Origin: Protonemura montana
Taxonomy: Eukaryota; Arthropoda; Insecta; Plecoptera; Nemouridae
DNA length: 64,000 nucleotides
Assembly: GCA_947568835.1 (NCBI GenBank)
Contig: CANOQG010000007.1
Span: 2,790,001 to 2,854,000 of the forward strand
Reading direction: 5' to 3'
Every line of letters starts with the position of its first letter. Position 1 is the stretch's first letter. Positions 44,801 to 59,700 of this stretch are shown here, piece by piece. Position numbers and translations under genes: made by a program. Under the pieces are notes generated by a model. It worked only from the letters and a program-made list of their open reading frames with translations. It was not told the DNA's origin and searched no databases.

Positions 44801-47800
44801 CAGGACATGGGACATGGGGCAAGACATGGGGCAGGACATGGGGCAGGACATGGGGCAGGACATGGGGCAGGACATGGGGCAGGACATGGGGCAGGAAATG
44901 GGGCAGGACATAGGGTAGGACATGAGGCAGGACATGGGACAGGACATGGGGCAGGACATGGGGCAGGACATGGGACAGGACATAGGGCAGGACATGGGGC
45001 AGGACATGGGGCAAAACATGGGGCAGGACATGGGACAGGACATGGGGCAGGACATTGGCCAGGCTATGGGGCAGGACATGGGGCAGGACATGAGGCAGGA
45101 CATGGGACATGGGGAAAGACATGGGGCAGGACATGGGGCAGGACATGGGGCAGGACATGGGGCAGGACATGGGACAGGACATAGGGCAGGACATGGGGCA
45201 GGACATGGGGCAGGACATGGGGCAGGACATGGGACAGGACATGGAGCAGGACATGGGGCAGGACATGGGGCAGGACATGGGACAGGACATAGGGAAGGAC
45301 ATGGGGCAGGACATGGGGCAGGACATGGGACAGGACATGGGACAGGACATAGGGCAGGACATGGGGCAGGACATGGGGCAGGACATAGGGCAGGACATGG
45401 GGCAGGACATGGGGCAGGACATGGGGCAGGACATGGGGCAGGACATAAGGCAGGACATTGGACAGGACATGGGGCAAAACATGGGGCAGGACATGGGACA
45501 GGACATGTTGCAGGACATGGGGCAGGACATGGGGCAGGACATGGGGCAGGACATGGGACATGAGGCAGGACAGGGGGAGGACATGGAGCGGGACATGGGG
45601 CAGGACATGGGGCAGGACATGGAGCAGGACATGGGGCAGGAAATGGGGCAGGACATGGGACAGGACATAGGGCAGGACATGGGGCAGGACATGAGGCAAG
45701 ACATGGGGCAGGACATGGGACATAGGGCAGGACAGGGGAAGGACATGGAGCAGGACATGGGGCAGGACATGGGGCAGGACATAAGACAGGACATAGGGCA
45801 GGACATGGGGTAGGACATGGGGCAGGACATGGGGCAGGACATGGGACATGGGGCAAGACATGGGGCAGGACATGGGGCAGGACATGGGGCAGGACATGGG
45901 GCAGGACATGGGGCAGGACATGGGACATGGGGCAGGACATGGGGCAGGACATGGGGCAGGACATGGGGCAGGACATGGGGCAGGACATGGGGCAGGACAT
46001 AGGGCAGGCCATGGGGCAGGACATGGGGCAGGACATGGAGCAGGACATGGGACATGACATGGGACAGGACATGGGACAGGACATGGCGCAGGACATGGGG
46101 CAGGACATGGGGCAGGACATGGGGCAGGACATAGGGCAGGACATGGGGTAGGACATGAGGCAGGACATGGGACAGGACATGGGGCAGGACATGGGGCAGG
46201 ACATGGGACAGGACATAGGGCAGGACATGGGGCAGGACATGGGGCAAAACATGGGGCAGGACATGGGACAGGACATGGGGCAGGACATTGGCCAGGCTAT
46301 GGGGCAGGACATGGGGCAGGACATGAGGCAGGACATGGGACATGGGGAAAGACATGGGGCAGGACATGGGGCAGGACATGGGGCAGGACATGGGGCAGGA
46401 CATGGGACAGGACATAGGGCAGGACATGGGGCAGGACATGGGGCAGGACATGGGGCAGGACATGGGACAGGACATGGAGCAGGACATGGGGCAGGACATG
46501 GGGCAGGACATGGGACAGGACATAGGGAAGGACATGGGGCAGGACATGGGGCAGGACATGGGACAGGACATTGCACAGGACATAGGGCAGGACATGGGGC
46601 AGGACATGGGGCAGGACATAGGGCAGGACATGGGGCAGGACATGGGGCAGGACATGGGGCAGGACATGGGGCAGGACATGAGGCAGGACATTGGACAGGA
46701 CATGGGGCAAAACATGGGGCAGGACATGGGACTGGACATGGGGCAGGACATGGGGCAGGACATGGGGCAGGACATGGGGCAGGACATGGGACATGAGGCA
46801 GGACAGGGGGAGGACATGGAGCGGGACATGGGGCAGGACATGGGGCAGGACATGGAGCAGGACATGGGGCAGGAAATGGGGCAGGACATGGGACAGGACA
46901 TAGGGCAGGACATGGGGCAGGACATGAGGCAGGACATAGGGCAGGACATAAGACATAGGGCAGGACAGGGGGAGGACATGGAGCAGGACATGGGGCATTA
47001 CATGGGGCAGGACATAAGACAGGACATAGGGCAGGACATGGGGCAGGACATGGGGCAGGACATGGGGCAGGACATGGGACATGGGGCAAGACATGGGGCA
47101 GGACATGAGGCAGGACATGGGGCAGGACATGGGGCAGGACATGGGGCAGGACATGGGGTAGGACATGGGGCAGGAAATGGGACAGGACAAGGGGCAGGAC
47201 ATGGGGCAGGACATGGGACATGGGGCAGGACATGGGGCAGGACATGGGGCAGGACATGGGGCAGGACATGGGGCAGGACATGGGGCAGGACATGGGGCAG
47301 GACATAGGGCAGGACATGGGGCAGGACATGGGGCAGGACATGGAGCAGGACATGGGACATGACATGGGACAGGACATGGGGCAGGACATGGGGCAGGACA
47401 TGGGGAAGGACATAGGGCAGGACATGGGGCAGGACATGGGGCAGGACATGGGGCAGGACATAGGGCAGGACATGGGGCAGGACATGGGGCAGGACATGGA
47501 GCAGGACATGGGGCAGGACATTGGGCAGGACTTGGGACAGGACATGGGGCAGGACATGGGGCAGGACATGGGGCAGGATATGGGGCAGGACATGGGGCAG
47601 GACATGAGGCAGGACATGGGACATGAGGTAAGACATGGAGCAGGACATGGAGCAGGACATGGGACAGGACATGGGGCAGGACATGGGGCAGGACATGGGG
47701 CATGACATGGGACATGGGGCAGGACATGGGGTGGAACATGGAGCAGAAAATGGGGCACGACATGGGGCAGGACATAGGGCAGGACATGGGGCAGGACATG

Positions 47801-50772
47801 GGGCAGGACATGGGGCAGGACATGGGACATGGGGCAAGACATGGGGCAGGACATAGGGCAGGACATGGGGCAGGACATGGGGAAGGACATGGGGCAGGAC
47901 ATGGGGCAGGACATGGGACATGGGGCAGGACAGGGGGAGGACATGGAGCAGGACATGGGGCAGGACATGGGGCAGGACATGGGGCAGGACATGGGGCAGG
48001 ACATGGGGCAGGAAATGGGACAGGACAAAGGGCAGGACATGGGGCAGGACATGGGACATGGGGCAGGACATGGGGCAGGACATGGGGCATGACATGGGGC
48101 AGGACATGGGACAGGACATGGGGCAGGACATGGGGCAGGACATGGGACATGGGGCAGGACATGGGGCAGGACATGGGGCAGGACATGGGGCAGGACATGG
48201 GGCAGGACATGGGGCAGGACATAGGGCAGGCCATGGGGCAGGACATGGGGCAGGACATGGAGCAGGACATGGGACATGACATGGGACAGGACATGGGGCA
48301 GGACATGGCGCAGGACATGGGGCAGGACATGGGGCAGGACATGGGGCAGGACATAGGGCAGGACATGGGGTAGGACATGAGGCAGGACATGGGACAGGAC
48401 ATGGGGCAGGACATGGGGCAGGACATGGGACAGGACATAGGGCAGGACATGGGGCAGGACATGGGGCAAAACATGGGGCAGGACATGGGACAGGACATGG
48501 GGCAGGACATTGGCCAGGCTATGGGGCAGGACATGGGGCAGGACATGAGGCAGGACATGGGACATGGGGAAAGACATGGGGCAGGACATGGGGCAGGACA
48601 TGGGGCAGGACATGGGGCAGGACATGGGACAGGACATAGGGCAGGACATGGGGCAGGACATGGGGCAGGACATGGGGCAGGACATGGGACAGGACATGGA
48701 GCAGGACATGGGGCAGGACATGGGGCAGGACATGGGACAGGACATAGGGAAGGACATGGGGCAGGACATGGGGCAGGACATGGGACAGGACATTGCACAG
48801 GACATAGGGCAGGACATGGGGCAGGACATGGGGCAGGACATAGGGCAGGACATGGGGCAGGACATGGGGCAGGACATGGGGCAGGACATGGGGCAGGACA
48901 TGAGGCAGGACATTGGACAGGACATGGGGCAAAACATGGGGCAGGACATGGGACTGGACATGGGGCAGGACATGGGGCAGGACATGGGGCAGGACATGGG
49001 GCAGGACATGGGACATGAGGCAGGACAGGGGGAGGACATGGAGCGGGACATGGGGCAGGACATGGGGCAGGACATGGAGCAGGACATGGGGCAGGAAATG
49101 GGGCAGGACATGAAACAGGACATAGGGCAGGACATGGGGCAGGACATGAGGCAGGACATGGGGCAGGACATAAGACATAGGGCAGGACAGGGGGAGGACA
49201 TGGAGCAGGACATGGGGCATTACATGGGGCAGGACATAAGACAGGACATAGGGCAGGACATGGGGCAGGACATGGGGCAGGACATGGGGCAGGACATGGG
49301 ACATGGGGCAAGACATGGGGCAGGACATGAGGCAGGACATGGGGCAGGACATGGGGCAGGACATGGGGAAGGACATGGGGCAGGACATGGGGCAGGACAT
49401 GGGACATGGGGCAGGACAGGGGGAGGACATGGAGCAGGACATGGGGCAGGACATGGGGCAGGACATGGGGCAGGACATGGGGCAGGACATGGGGCAGGAA
49501 ATGGGACAGGACAAAGGGCAGGACATGGGGCAGGACATGGGACATGGGGCAGGACATGGGGCAGGACATGGGGCATGACATGGGGCAGGACATGGGACAG
49601 GACATGGGGCAGGACATGGGGCAGGACATGGGGCAGGACATGGGGCAGGACATGAGGCAGGACATGGGACAGGACATGGGGCAGGACATGGGGCAGGACA
49701 TGGGACATGGAGCAGGACATGGGGCAGGACATGGAGCAGGACATGGGGCAGGACATGGGGCAGGACATAAGACAGGACATAGGGCAGGACATGGGGTAGG
49801 ACATGGGGCAGGACATGGGGCAGGACATGGGACATGGGGCAAGACATGGGGCAGGACATGGGGCAGGACATGGGGCAGGACATGGGGCAGGACATGGGGC
49901 AGGACATGGGGCAGGAAATGGGGCAGGACATAGGGTAGGACATGAGGCAGGACATGGGACAGGACATGGGGCAGGACATGGGGCAGGACATAAGGCAGGA
50001 CATTGGACAGGACATGGGGCAAAACATGGGGCAGGACATGGGACAGGACATGTTGCAGGACATGGGACAGGACATAGGGCAGGACATGGGGCAGGACAGG
50101 GAGCAGGACATGGGGCAGGACATGGGACAGGACATGGGGCAGGACATTGGCCAGGCTATGGGGCAGGACATGGGGCAGGACATGAGGCAGGACATGGGAC
50201 ATGGGGAAAGACATGGGGCAGGACATGGGGCAGGACATGGGGCAGGACATGGGGCAGGACATGGGACAGGACATAGGGCAGGACATGGGGCAGGACATGG
50301 GGCAGGACATGGGGCAGGACATGGGGCAGGACATGGGACAGGACATTGCACAGGACATAGGGCAGGACATGGGGCAGGACATGGGGCAGGACATAGGGCA
50401 GGACATGGGGCAGGACATGGGGCAGGACATGGGGCAGGACATGGGGCAGGACATGAGGCAGGACATTGGACAGGACATGGGGCAAAACATGGGGCAGGAC
50501 ATGGGACTGGACATGGGGCAGGACATGGGGCAGGACATGGGGCAGGACATGGGGCAGGACATGGGACATGAGGCAGGACAGGGGGAGGACTTGGAGCGGG
50601 ACATGGGGCAGGACATGGGGCAGGACATGGAGCAGGACATGGGGCAGGAAATGGGGCAGGACATGAAACAGGACAAAGGGCAGGACATGGGGCAGGACAT
50701 GAGGCAGGACATGGGGCAGGACATAAGACATAGGGCAGGACAGGGGGAGGACATGGAGCAGGACATGGGGCA

Positions 50773-53700
50773 TTACATGGGGCAGGACATAAGACAGGAC
50801 ATAGGGCAGGACATGGGGCAGGACATGGGGCAGGACATGGGGCAGGACATGGGACATGGGGCAAGACATGGGGCAGGACATGAGGCAGGACATGGGGCAG
50901 GACATGGGGCAGGACATGGGGCAGGACATGGGGTAGGACATGGGGCAGGAAATGGGACAGGACAAGGGGCAGGACATGGGGCAGGACATGGGACATGGGG
51001 CAGGACATGGGGCAGGACATGGGGCAGGACATGGGGCAGGACATGGGGCAGGACATGGGGCAGGACATGGGGCAGGACATAGGGCAGGACATGGGGCAGG
51101 ACATGGGGCAGGACATGGAGCAGGACATGGGACATGACATGGGACAGGACATGGGGCAGGACATGGGGCAGGACATGGGGAAGGACATAGGGCAGGACAT
51201 GGGGCAGGACATGGGGCAGGACATGGGGCAGGACATAGGGCAGGACATGGGGCAGGACATGGGGCAGGACAGGGAGCAGGACATGGGGCAGGACATTGGG
51301 CAGGACATGGGACAGGACATGGGGCAGGACATGGGGCAGGACATGGGGCAGGATATGGGGCAGGACATGGGGCAGGACATGAGGCAGGACATGGGACATG
51401 AGGTAAGACATGGGGCAGGACATGGAGCAGGACATGGGACAGGACATGGGGCAGGACATGGGGCAGGACATGGGGCATGACATGGGACATGGGGCAGGAC
51501 ATGGGGTGGAACATGGAGCAGAAAATGGGGCACGACATGGGGCAGGACATAGGGCAGGACATGGTGCAGGACATGGGGCAGGACATGGGGCAGGACATGG
51601 GACATGGGGCAAGACATGGGGCAGGACATAGGGCAGGACATGGGGCAGGACATGGGGCAGGACATAAGACAGGACATAGGGCAGGACATGGGGTAGGACA
51701 TGGGGCAGGACATGGGGCAGGACATGGGACATGGGGCAAGACATGGGGCAGGACATGGGGCAGGACATGGGGCAGGACATGGGGCAGGACATGGGGCAGG
51801 ACATGGGACATGGGGCAGGACATGGGGCAGGACATGGGGCAGGACATGGGACAGGACATGGAGCAGGACATGGGGCAGGACATGGGGCAGGACATGGGAC
51901 AGGACATAGGGAAGGACATGGGGCAGGACATGGGGCAGGACATGGGACAGGACATGGGACAGGACATAGGGCAGGACATGGGGCAGGACATGGGGCAGGA
52001 CATAGGGCAGGACATGGGGCAGGACATGGGGCAGGACATGGGGCAGGACATGGGGCAGGACATGAGGCAGGACATTGGACAGGACATGGGGCAAAACATG
52101 GGGCAGGACATGGGACTGGACATGGGGCAGGACATGGGGCAGGACATGGGGCAGGACATGGGGCAGGACATGGGACATGAGGCAGGACAGGGGGAGGACA
52201 TGGAGCGGGACATGGGGCAGGACATGGGGCAGGACATGGAGCAGGACATGGGGCAGGAAATGGGGCAGGACATGGGACAGGACATAGGGCAGGACATGGG
52301 GCAGGACATGAGGCAGGACATAGGGCAGGACATAAGACATAGGGCAGGACAGGGGGAGGACATGGAGCAGGACATGGGGCATTACATGGGGCAGGACATA
52401 AGACAGGACATAGGGCAGGACATGGGGCAGGACATGGGGCAGGACATGGGGCAGGACATGGGACATGGGGCAAGACATGGGGCAGGACATGAGGCAGGAC
52501 ATGGGGCAGGACATGGGGCAGGACATGGGGCAGGACATGGGGTAGGACATGGGGCAGGAAATGGGACAGGACAAGGGGCAGGACATGGGGCAGGACATGG
52601 GACATGGGGCAGGACATGGGGCAGGACATGGGGCAGGACATGGGGCAGGACATGGGGCAGGACATGGGGCAGGACATGGGGCAGGACATAGGGCAGGACA
52701 TGGGGCAGGACATGGGGCAGGACATGGAGCAGGACATGGGACATGACATGGGACAGGACATGGGGCAGGACATGGGGCAGGACATGGGGAAGGACATAGG
52801 GCAGGACATGGGGCAGGACATGGGGCAGGACATGGGGCAGGACATAGGGCAGGACATGGGGCAGGACATGGGGCAGGACATGGAGCAGGACATGGGGCAG
52901 GACATTGGGCAGGACTTGGGACAGGACATGGGGCAGGACATGGGGCAGGACATGGGGCAGGATATGGGGCAGGACATGGGGCAGGACATGAGGCAGGACA
53001 TGGGACATGAGGTAAGACATGGAGCAGGACATGGAGCAGGACATGGGACAGGACATGGGGCAGGACATGGGGCAGGACATGGGGCATGACATGGGACATG
53101 GGGCAGGACATGGGGTGGAACATGGAGCAGAAAATGGGGCACGACATGGGGCAGGACATAGGGCAGGACATGGGGCAGGACATGGGGCAGGACATGGGGC
53201 AGGACATGGGACATGGGGCAAGACATGGGGCAGGACATAGGGCAGGACATGGGGCAGGACATGGGGAAGGACATGGGGCAGGACATGGGGCAGGACATGG
53301 GACATGGGGCAGGACAGGGGGAGGACATGGAGCAGGACATGGGGCAGGACATGGGGCAGGACATGGGGCAGGACATGGGGCAGGACATGGGGCAGGAAAT
53401 GGGACAGGACAAAGGGCAGGACATGGGGCAGGACATGGGACATGGGGCAGGACATGGGGCAGGACATGGGGCATGACATGGGGCAGGACATGGGACAGGA
53501 CATGGGGCAGGACATGGGGCAGGACATGGGGCAGGACATGGGGCAGGACATGAGGCAGGACATGGGACAGGACATGGGGCAGGACATGGGGCAGGACATG
53601 GGACATGGAGCAGGACATGGGGCAGGACATGGAGCAGGACATGGGGCAGGACATGGGGCAGGACATAAGACAGGACATAGGGCAGGACATGGGGTAGGAC

Positions 53701-56700
53701 ATGGGGCAGGACATGGGGCAGGACATGGGACATGGGGCAAGACATGGGGCAGGACATGGGGCAGGACATGGGGCAGGACATGGGGCAGGACATGGGGCAG
53801 GACATGGGGCAGGAAATGGGGCAGGACATAGGGTAGGACATGAGGCAGGACATGGGACAGGACATGGGGCAGGACATGGGGCAGGACATGGGACAGGACA
53901 TAGGGCAGGACATGGGGCAGGACATGGTGCAAAACATGGGGCAGGACATGGGACAGGACATGGGGCAGGACATTGGCCAGGCTATGGGGCAGGACATGGG
54001 GCAGGACATGAGGCAGGACATGGGACATGGGGAAAGACATGGGGCAGGACATGGGGCAGGACATGGGGCAGGACATGGGGCAGGACATGGGACAGGACAT
54101 AGGGCAGGACATGGGGCAGGACATGGGGCAGGACATGGGGCAGGACATGGGACAGGACATGGAGCAGGACATGGGGCAGGACATGGGGCAGGACATGGGA
54201 CAGGACATAGGGAAGGACATGGGGCAGGACATGGGGCAGGACATGGGACAGGACATGGGACAGGACATAGGGCAGGACATGGGGCAGGACATGGGGCAGG
54301 ACATAGGGCAGGACATGGGGCAGGACATGGGGCAGGACATGGGGCAGGACATGGGGCAGGACATAAGGCAGGACATTGGACAGGACATGGGGCAAAACAT
54401 GGGGCAGGACATGGGACAGGACATGTTGCAGGACATGGGGCAGGACATGGGGCAGGACATGGGGCAGGACATGGGACATGAGGCAGGACAGAGGGAGGAC
54501 ATGGAGCGGGACATGGGGCAGGACATGGGGCAGGACATGGAGCAGGACATGGGGCAGGAAATGGGGCAGGACATGGGACAGGACATAGGGCAGGACATGG
54601 GGCAGGACATGAGGCAAGACATGGGGCAGGACATGGGACATAGGGCAGGACAGGGGAAGGACATGGAGCAGGACATGGGGCAGGACATGGGGCAGGACAT
54701 AAGACAGGACATAGGGCAGGACATGGGGTAGGACATGGGGCAGGACATGGGGCAGGACATGGGACATGGGGCAAGACATGGGGCAGGACATGGGGCAGGA
54801 CATGGGGCAGGACATGGGGCAGGACATGGGGCAGGACATGGGACATGGGGCAGGACATGGGGCAGGACATGGGGCAGGACATGGGGCAGGACATGGGGCA
54901 GGACATGGGGCAGGACATAGGGCAGGCCATGGGGCAGAACATGGGGCAGGACATGGAGCAGGACATGGGACATGACATGGGACAGGACATGGGGCAGGAC
55001 ATGGCGCAGGACATGGGGCAGGACATGGGGCAGGACATGGGGCAGGACATAGGGCAGGACATGGGGTAGGACATGAGGCAGGACATGGGACAGGACATGG
55101 GGCAGGACATGGGGCAGGACATGGGACAGGACATAGGGCAGGACATGGGGCAGGACATGGGGCAAAACATGGGGCAGGACATGGGACAGGACATGGGGCA
55201 GGACATTGGCCAGGCTATGGGGCAGGACATGGGGCAGGACATGAGGCAGGACATGGGACATGGGGAAAGACATGGGGCAGGACATGGGGCAGGACATGGG
55301 GCAGGACATGGGGCAGGACATGGGACAGGACATAGGGCAGGACATGGGGCAGGACATGGGGCAGGACATGGGGCAGGACATGGGACAGGACATGGAGCAG
55401 GACATGGGGCAGGACATGGGGCAGGACATGGGACAGGACATAGGGAAGGACATGGGGCAGGACATGGGGCAGGACATGGGACAGGACATTGCACAGGACA
55501 TAGGGCAGGACATGGGGCAGGACATGGGGCAGGACATAGGGCAGGACATGGGGCAGGACATGGGGCAGGACATGGGGCAGGACATGGGGCAGGACATGAG
55601 GCAGGACATTGGACAGGACATGGGGCAAAACATGGGGCAGGACATGGGACTGGACATGGGGCAGGACATGGGGCAGGACATGGGGCAGGACATGGGGCAG
55701 GACATGGGACATGAGGCAGGACAGGGGGAGGACATGGAGCGGGACATGGGGCAGGACATGGGGCAGGACATGGAGCAGGACATGGGGCAGGAAATGGGGC
55801 AGGACATGAAACAGGACATAGGGCAGGACATGGGGCAGGACATGAGGCAGGACATGGGGCAGGACATAAGACATAGGGCAGGACAGGGGGAGGACATGGA
55901 GCAGGACATGGGGCATTACATGGGGCAGGACATAAGACAGGACATAGGGCAGGACATGGGGCAGGACATGGGGCAGGACATGGGGCAGGACATGGGACAT
56001 GGGGCAAGACATGGGGCAGGACATGAGGCAGGACATGGGGCAGGACATGGGGCAGGACATGGGGAAGGACATGGGGCAGGACATGGGGCAGGACATGGGA
56101 CATGGGGCAGGACAGGGGGAGGACATGGAGCAGGACATGGGGCAGGACATGGGGCAGGACATGGGGCAGGACATGGGGCAGGACATGGGGCAGGAAATGG
56201 GACAGGACAAGGGGCAGGACATGGGGCAGGACATGGGACATGGGGCAGGACATGGGGCAGGACATGGGGCATGACATGGGGCAGGACATGGGACAGGACA
56301 TGGGGCAGGACATGGGGCAGGACATGGGGCAGGACATGGGGCAGGACATGAGGCAGGACATGGGACAGGACATGGGGCAGGACATGGGGCAGGACATGGG
56401 ACATGGAGCAGGACATGGGGCAGGACATGGAGCAGGAAATGGGGCAGGACATGGGGCAGGACATAAGACAGGACATAGGGCAGGACATGGGGTAGGACAT
56501 GGGGCAGGACATGGGGCAGGACATGGGACATGGGGCAAGACATGGGGCAGGACATGGGGCAGGACATGGGGCAGGACATGGGGCAGGACATGGGGCAGGA
56601 CATGGGGCAGGAAATGGGGCAGGACATAGGGTAGGACATGAGGCAGGACATGGGACAGGACATGGGGCAGGACATGGGGCAGGACATGGGACAGGACATA

Positions 56701-59700
56701 GGGCAGGACATGGGGCAGGACATGGGGCAAAACATGGGGCAGGACATGGGACAGGACATGGGGCAGGACATTGGCCAGGCTATGGGGCAGGACATGGGGC
56801 AGGACATGAGGCAGGACATGGGACATGGGGAAAGACATGGGGCAGGACATGGGGCAGGACATGGGGCAGGACATGGGGCAGGACATGGGACAGGACATAG
56901 GGCAGGACATGGGGCAGGACATGGGGCAGGACATGGGGCAGGACATGGGACAGGACATGGAGCAGGACATGGGGCAGGACATGGGGCAGGACATGGGACA
57001 GGACATAGGGAAGGACATGGGGCAGGACATGGGGCAGGACATGGGACAGGACATGGGACAGGACATAGGGCAGGACATGGGGCAGGACATGGGGCAGGAC
57101 ATAGGGCAGGACATGGGGCAGGACATGGGGCAGGACATGGGGCAGGACATGGGGCAGGACATAAGGCAGGACATTGGACAGGACATGGGGCAAAACATGG
57201 GGCAGGACATGGGACATGGGGCAAGACATGGGGCAGGACATGAGGCAGGACATGGGGCAGGACATGGGGCAGGACATGGGGCAGGACATGGGGTAGGACA
57301 TGGGGCAGGAAATGGGACAGGACAAGGGGCAGGACATGGGGCAGGACATGGGACATGGGGCAGGACATGGGGCAGGACATGGGGCAGGACATGGGGCAGG
57401 ACATGGGGCAGGACATGGGGCAGGACATGGGGCAGGACATAGGGCAGGACATGGGGCAGGACATGGGGCAGGACATGGAGCAGGACATGGGACATGACAT
57501 GGGACAGGACATGGGGCAGGACATGGGGCAGGACATGGGGAAGGACATAGGGCAGGACATGGGGCAGGACATGGGGCAGGACATGGGGCAGGACATAGGG
57601 CAGGACATGGGGCAGGACATGGGGCAGGACAGGGAGCAGGACATGGGGCAGGACATTGGGCAGGACATGGGACAGGACATGGGGCAGGACATGGGGCAGG
57701 ACATGGGGCAGGATATGGGGCAGGACATGGGGCAGGACATGAGGCAGGACATGGGACATGAGGTAAGACATGGGGCAGGACATGGAGCAGGACATGGGAC
57801 AGGACATGGGGCAGGACATGGGGCAGGACATGGGGCATGACATGGGACATGGGGCAGGACATGGGGTGGAACATGGAGCAGAAAATGGGGCACGACATGG
57901 GGCAGGACATAGGGCAGGACATGGTGCAGGACATGGGGCAGGACATGGGGCAGGACATGGGACATGGGGCAAGACATGGGGCAGGACATAGGGCAGGACA
58001 TGGGGCAGGACATGGGGCAGGACATAAGACAGGACATAGGGCAGGACATGGGGTAGGACATGGGGCAGGACATGGGGCAGGACATGGGACATGGGGCAAG
58101 ACATGGGGCAGGACATGGGGCAGGACATGGGGCAGGACATGGGGCAGGACATGGGGCAGGACATGGGACATGGGGCAGGACATGGGGCAGGACATGGGGC
58201 AGGACATGGGACAGGACATGGAGCAGGACATGGGGCAGGACATGGGGCAGGACATGGGACAGGACATAGGGAAGGACATGGGGCAGGACATGGGGCAGGA
58301 CATGGGACAGGACATGGGACAGGACATAGGGCAGGACATGGGGCAGGACATGGGGCAGGACATAGGGCAGGACATGGGGCAGGACATGGGGCAGGACATG
58401 GGGCAGGACATGGGGCAGGACATGAGGCAGGACATTGGACAGGACATGGGGCAAAACATGGGGCAGGACATGGGACTGGACATGGGGCAGGACATGGGGC
58501 AGGACATGGGGCAGGACATGGGGCAGGACATGGGACATGAGGCAGGACAGGGGGAGGACATGGAGCGGGACATGGGGCAGGACATGGGGCAGGACATGGA
58601 GCAGGACATGGGGCAGGAAATGGGGCAGGACATGGGACAGGACATAGGGCAGGACATGGGGCAGGACATGAGGCAGGACATAGGGCAGGACATAAGACAT
58701 AGGGCAGGACAGGGGGAGGACATGGAGCAGGACATGGGGCATTACATGGGGCAGGACATAAGACAGGACATAGGGCAGGACATGGGGCAGGACATGGGGC
58801 AGGACATGGGGCAGGACATGGGACATGGGGCAAGACATGGGGCAGGACATGAGGCAGGACATGGGGCAGGACATGGGGCAGGACATGGGGCAGGACATGG
58901 GGTAGGACATGGGGCAGGAAATGGGACAGGACAAGGGGCAGGACATGGGGCAGGACATGGGACATGGGGCAGGACATGGGGCAGGACATGGGGCAGGACA
59001 TGGGGCAGGACATGGGGCAGGACATGGGGCAGGACATGGGGCAGGACATAGGGCAGGACATGGGGCAGGACATGGGGCAGGACATGGAGCAGGACATGGG
59101 ACATGACATGGGACAGGACATGGGGCAGGACATGGGGCAGGACATGGGGAAGGACATAGGGCAGGACATGGGGCAGGACATGGGGCAGGACATGGGGCAG
59201 GACATAGGGCAGGACATGGGGCAGGACATGGGGCAGGACATGGAGCAGGACATGGGGCAGGACATTGGGCAGGACTTGGGACAGGACATGGGGCAGGACA
59301 TGGGGCAGGACATGGGGCAGGATATGGGGCAGGACATGGGGCAGGACATGAGGCAGGACATGGGACATGAGGTAAGACATGGAGCAGGACATGGAGCAGG
59401 ACATGGGACAGGACATGGGGCAGGACATGGGGCAGGACATGGGGCATGACATGGGACATGGGGCAGGACATGGGGTGGAACATGGAGCAGAAAATGGGGC
59501 ACGACATGGGGCAGGACATAGGGCAGGACATGGGGCAGGACATGGGGCAGGACATGGGGCAGGACATGGGACATGGGGCAAGACATGGGGCAGGACATAG
59601 GGCAGGACATGGGGCAGGACATGGGGAAGGACATGGGGCAGGACATGGGGCAGGACATGGGACATGGGGCAGGACAGGGGGAGGACATGGAGCAGGACAT

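Larger units (their letters stand above)
34708..57216 (+). repeat. 11,716-bp tandem duplication
   Basis: Copy 1 is about 34,708-46,423 and copy 2 starts at 46,424 and stays in register to about 57,216, where it leaves the expected sequence. All landmarks in this interval recur at exactly 11,716 bp, which equals the B-B intervals 2,222 + 1,553 + 1,609 + 3,534 + 2,798. By comparing conceptual translations I found only about half a dozen single-base differences over roughly 10.8 kb, for example at 35,719/47,435, 38,960/50,676 and 44,495/56,211, plus two bases at 34,856 and 34,858. There is no net length change. The near-identity points to a recent event, or to an assembly artefact that must be excluded. 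Confidence 0.9.
1107..59503 (+). repeat. Landmark variant C (three clustered variant units), about 20 copies
   Basis: Three consecutive diverged units (acatggggtgga, acatggagcaga, aaatggggcacg) form a recognisable 36-bp signature. The ggtggaacat part starts near 1107, 2812, 3964, 9634, 11243, 12948, 15224, 20014, 21599, 24153, 29240, 34405, 36014, 39789, 41398, 47730, 51505, 53114, 57865 and 59474. It holds one of the few CpG dinucleotides of the array (gcacgac). Because all three changes travel together, the signature was fixed once and then copied with the blocks. Confidence 0.9.
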
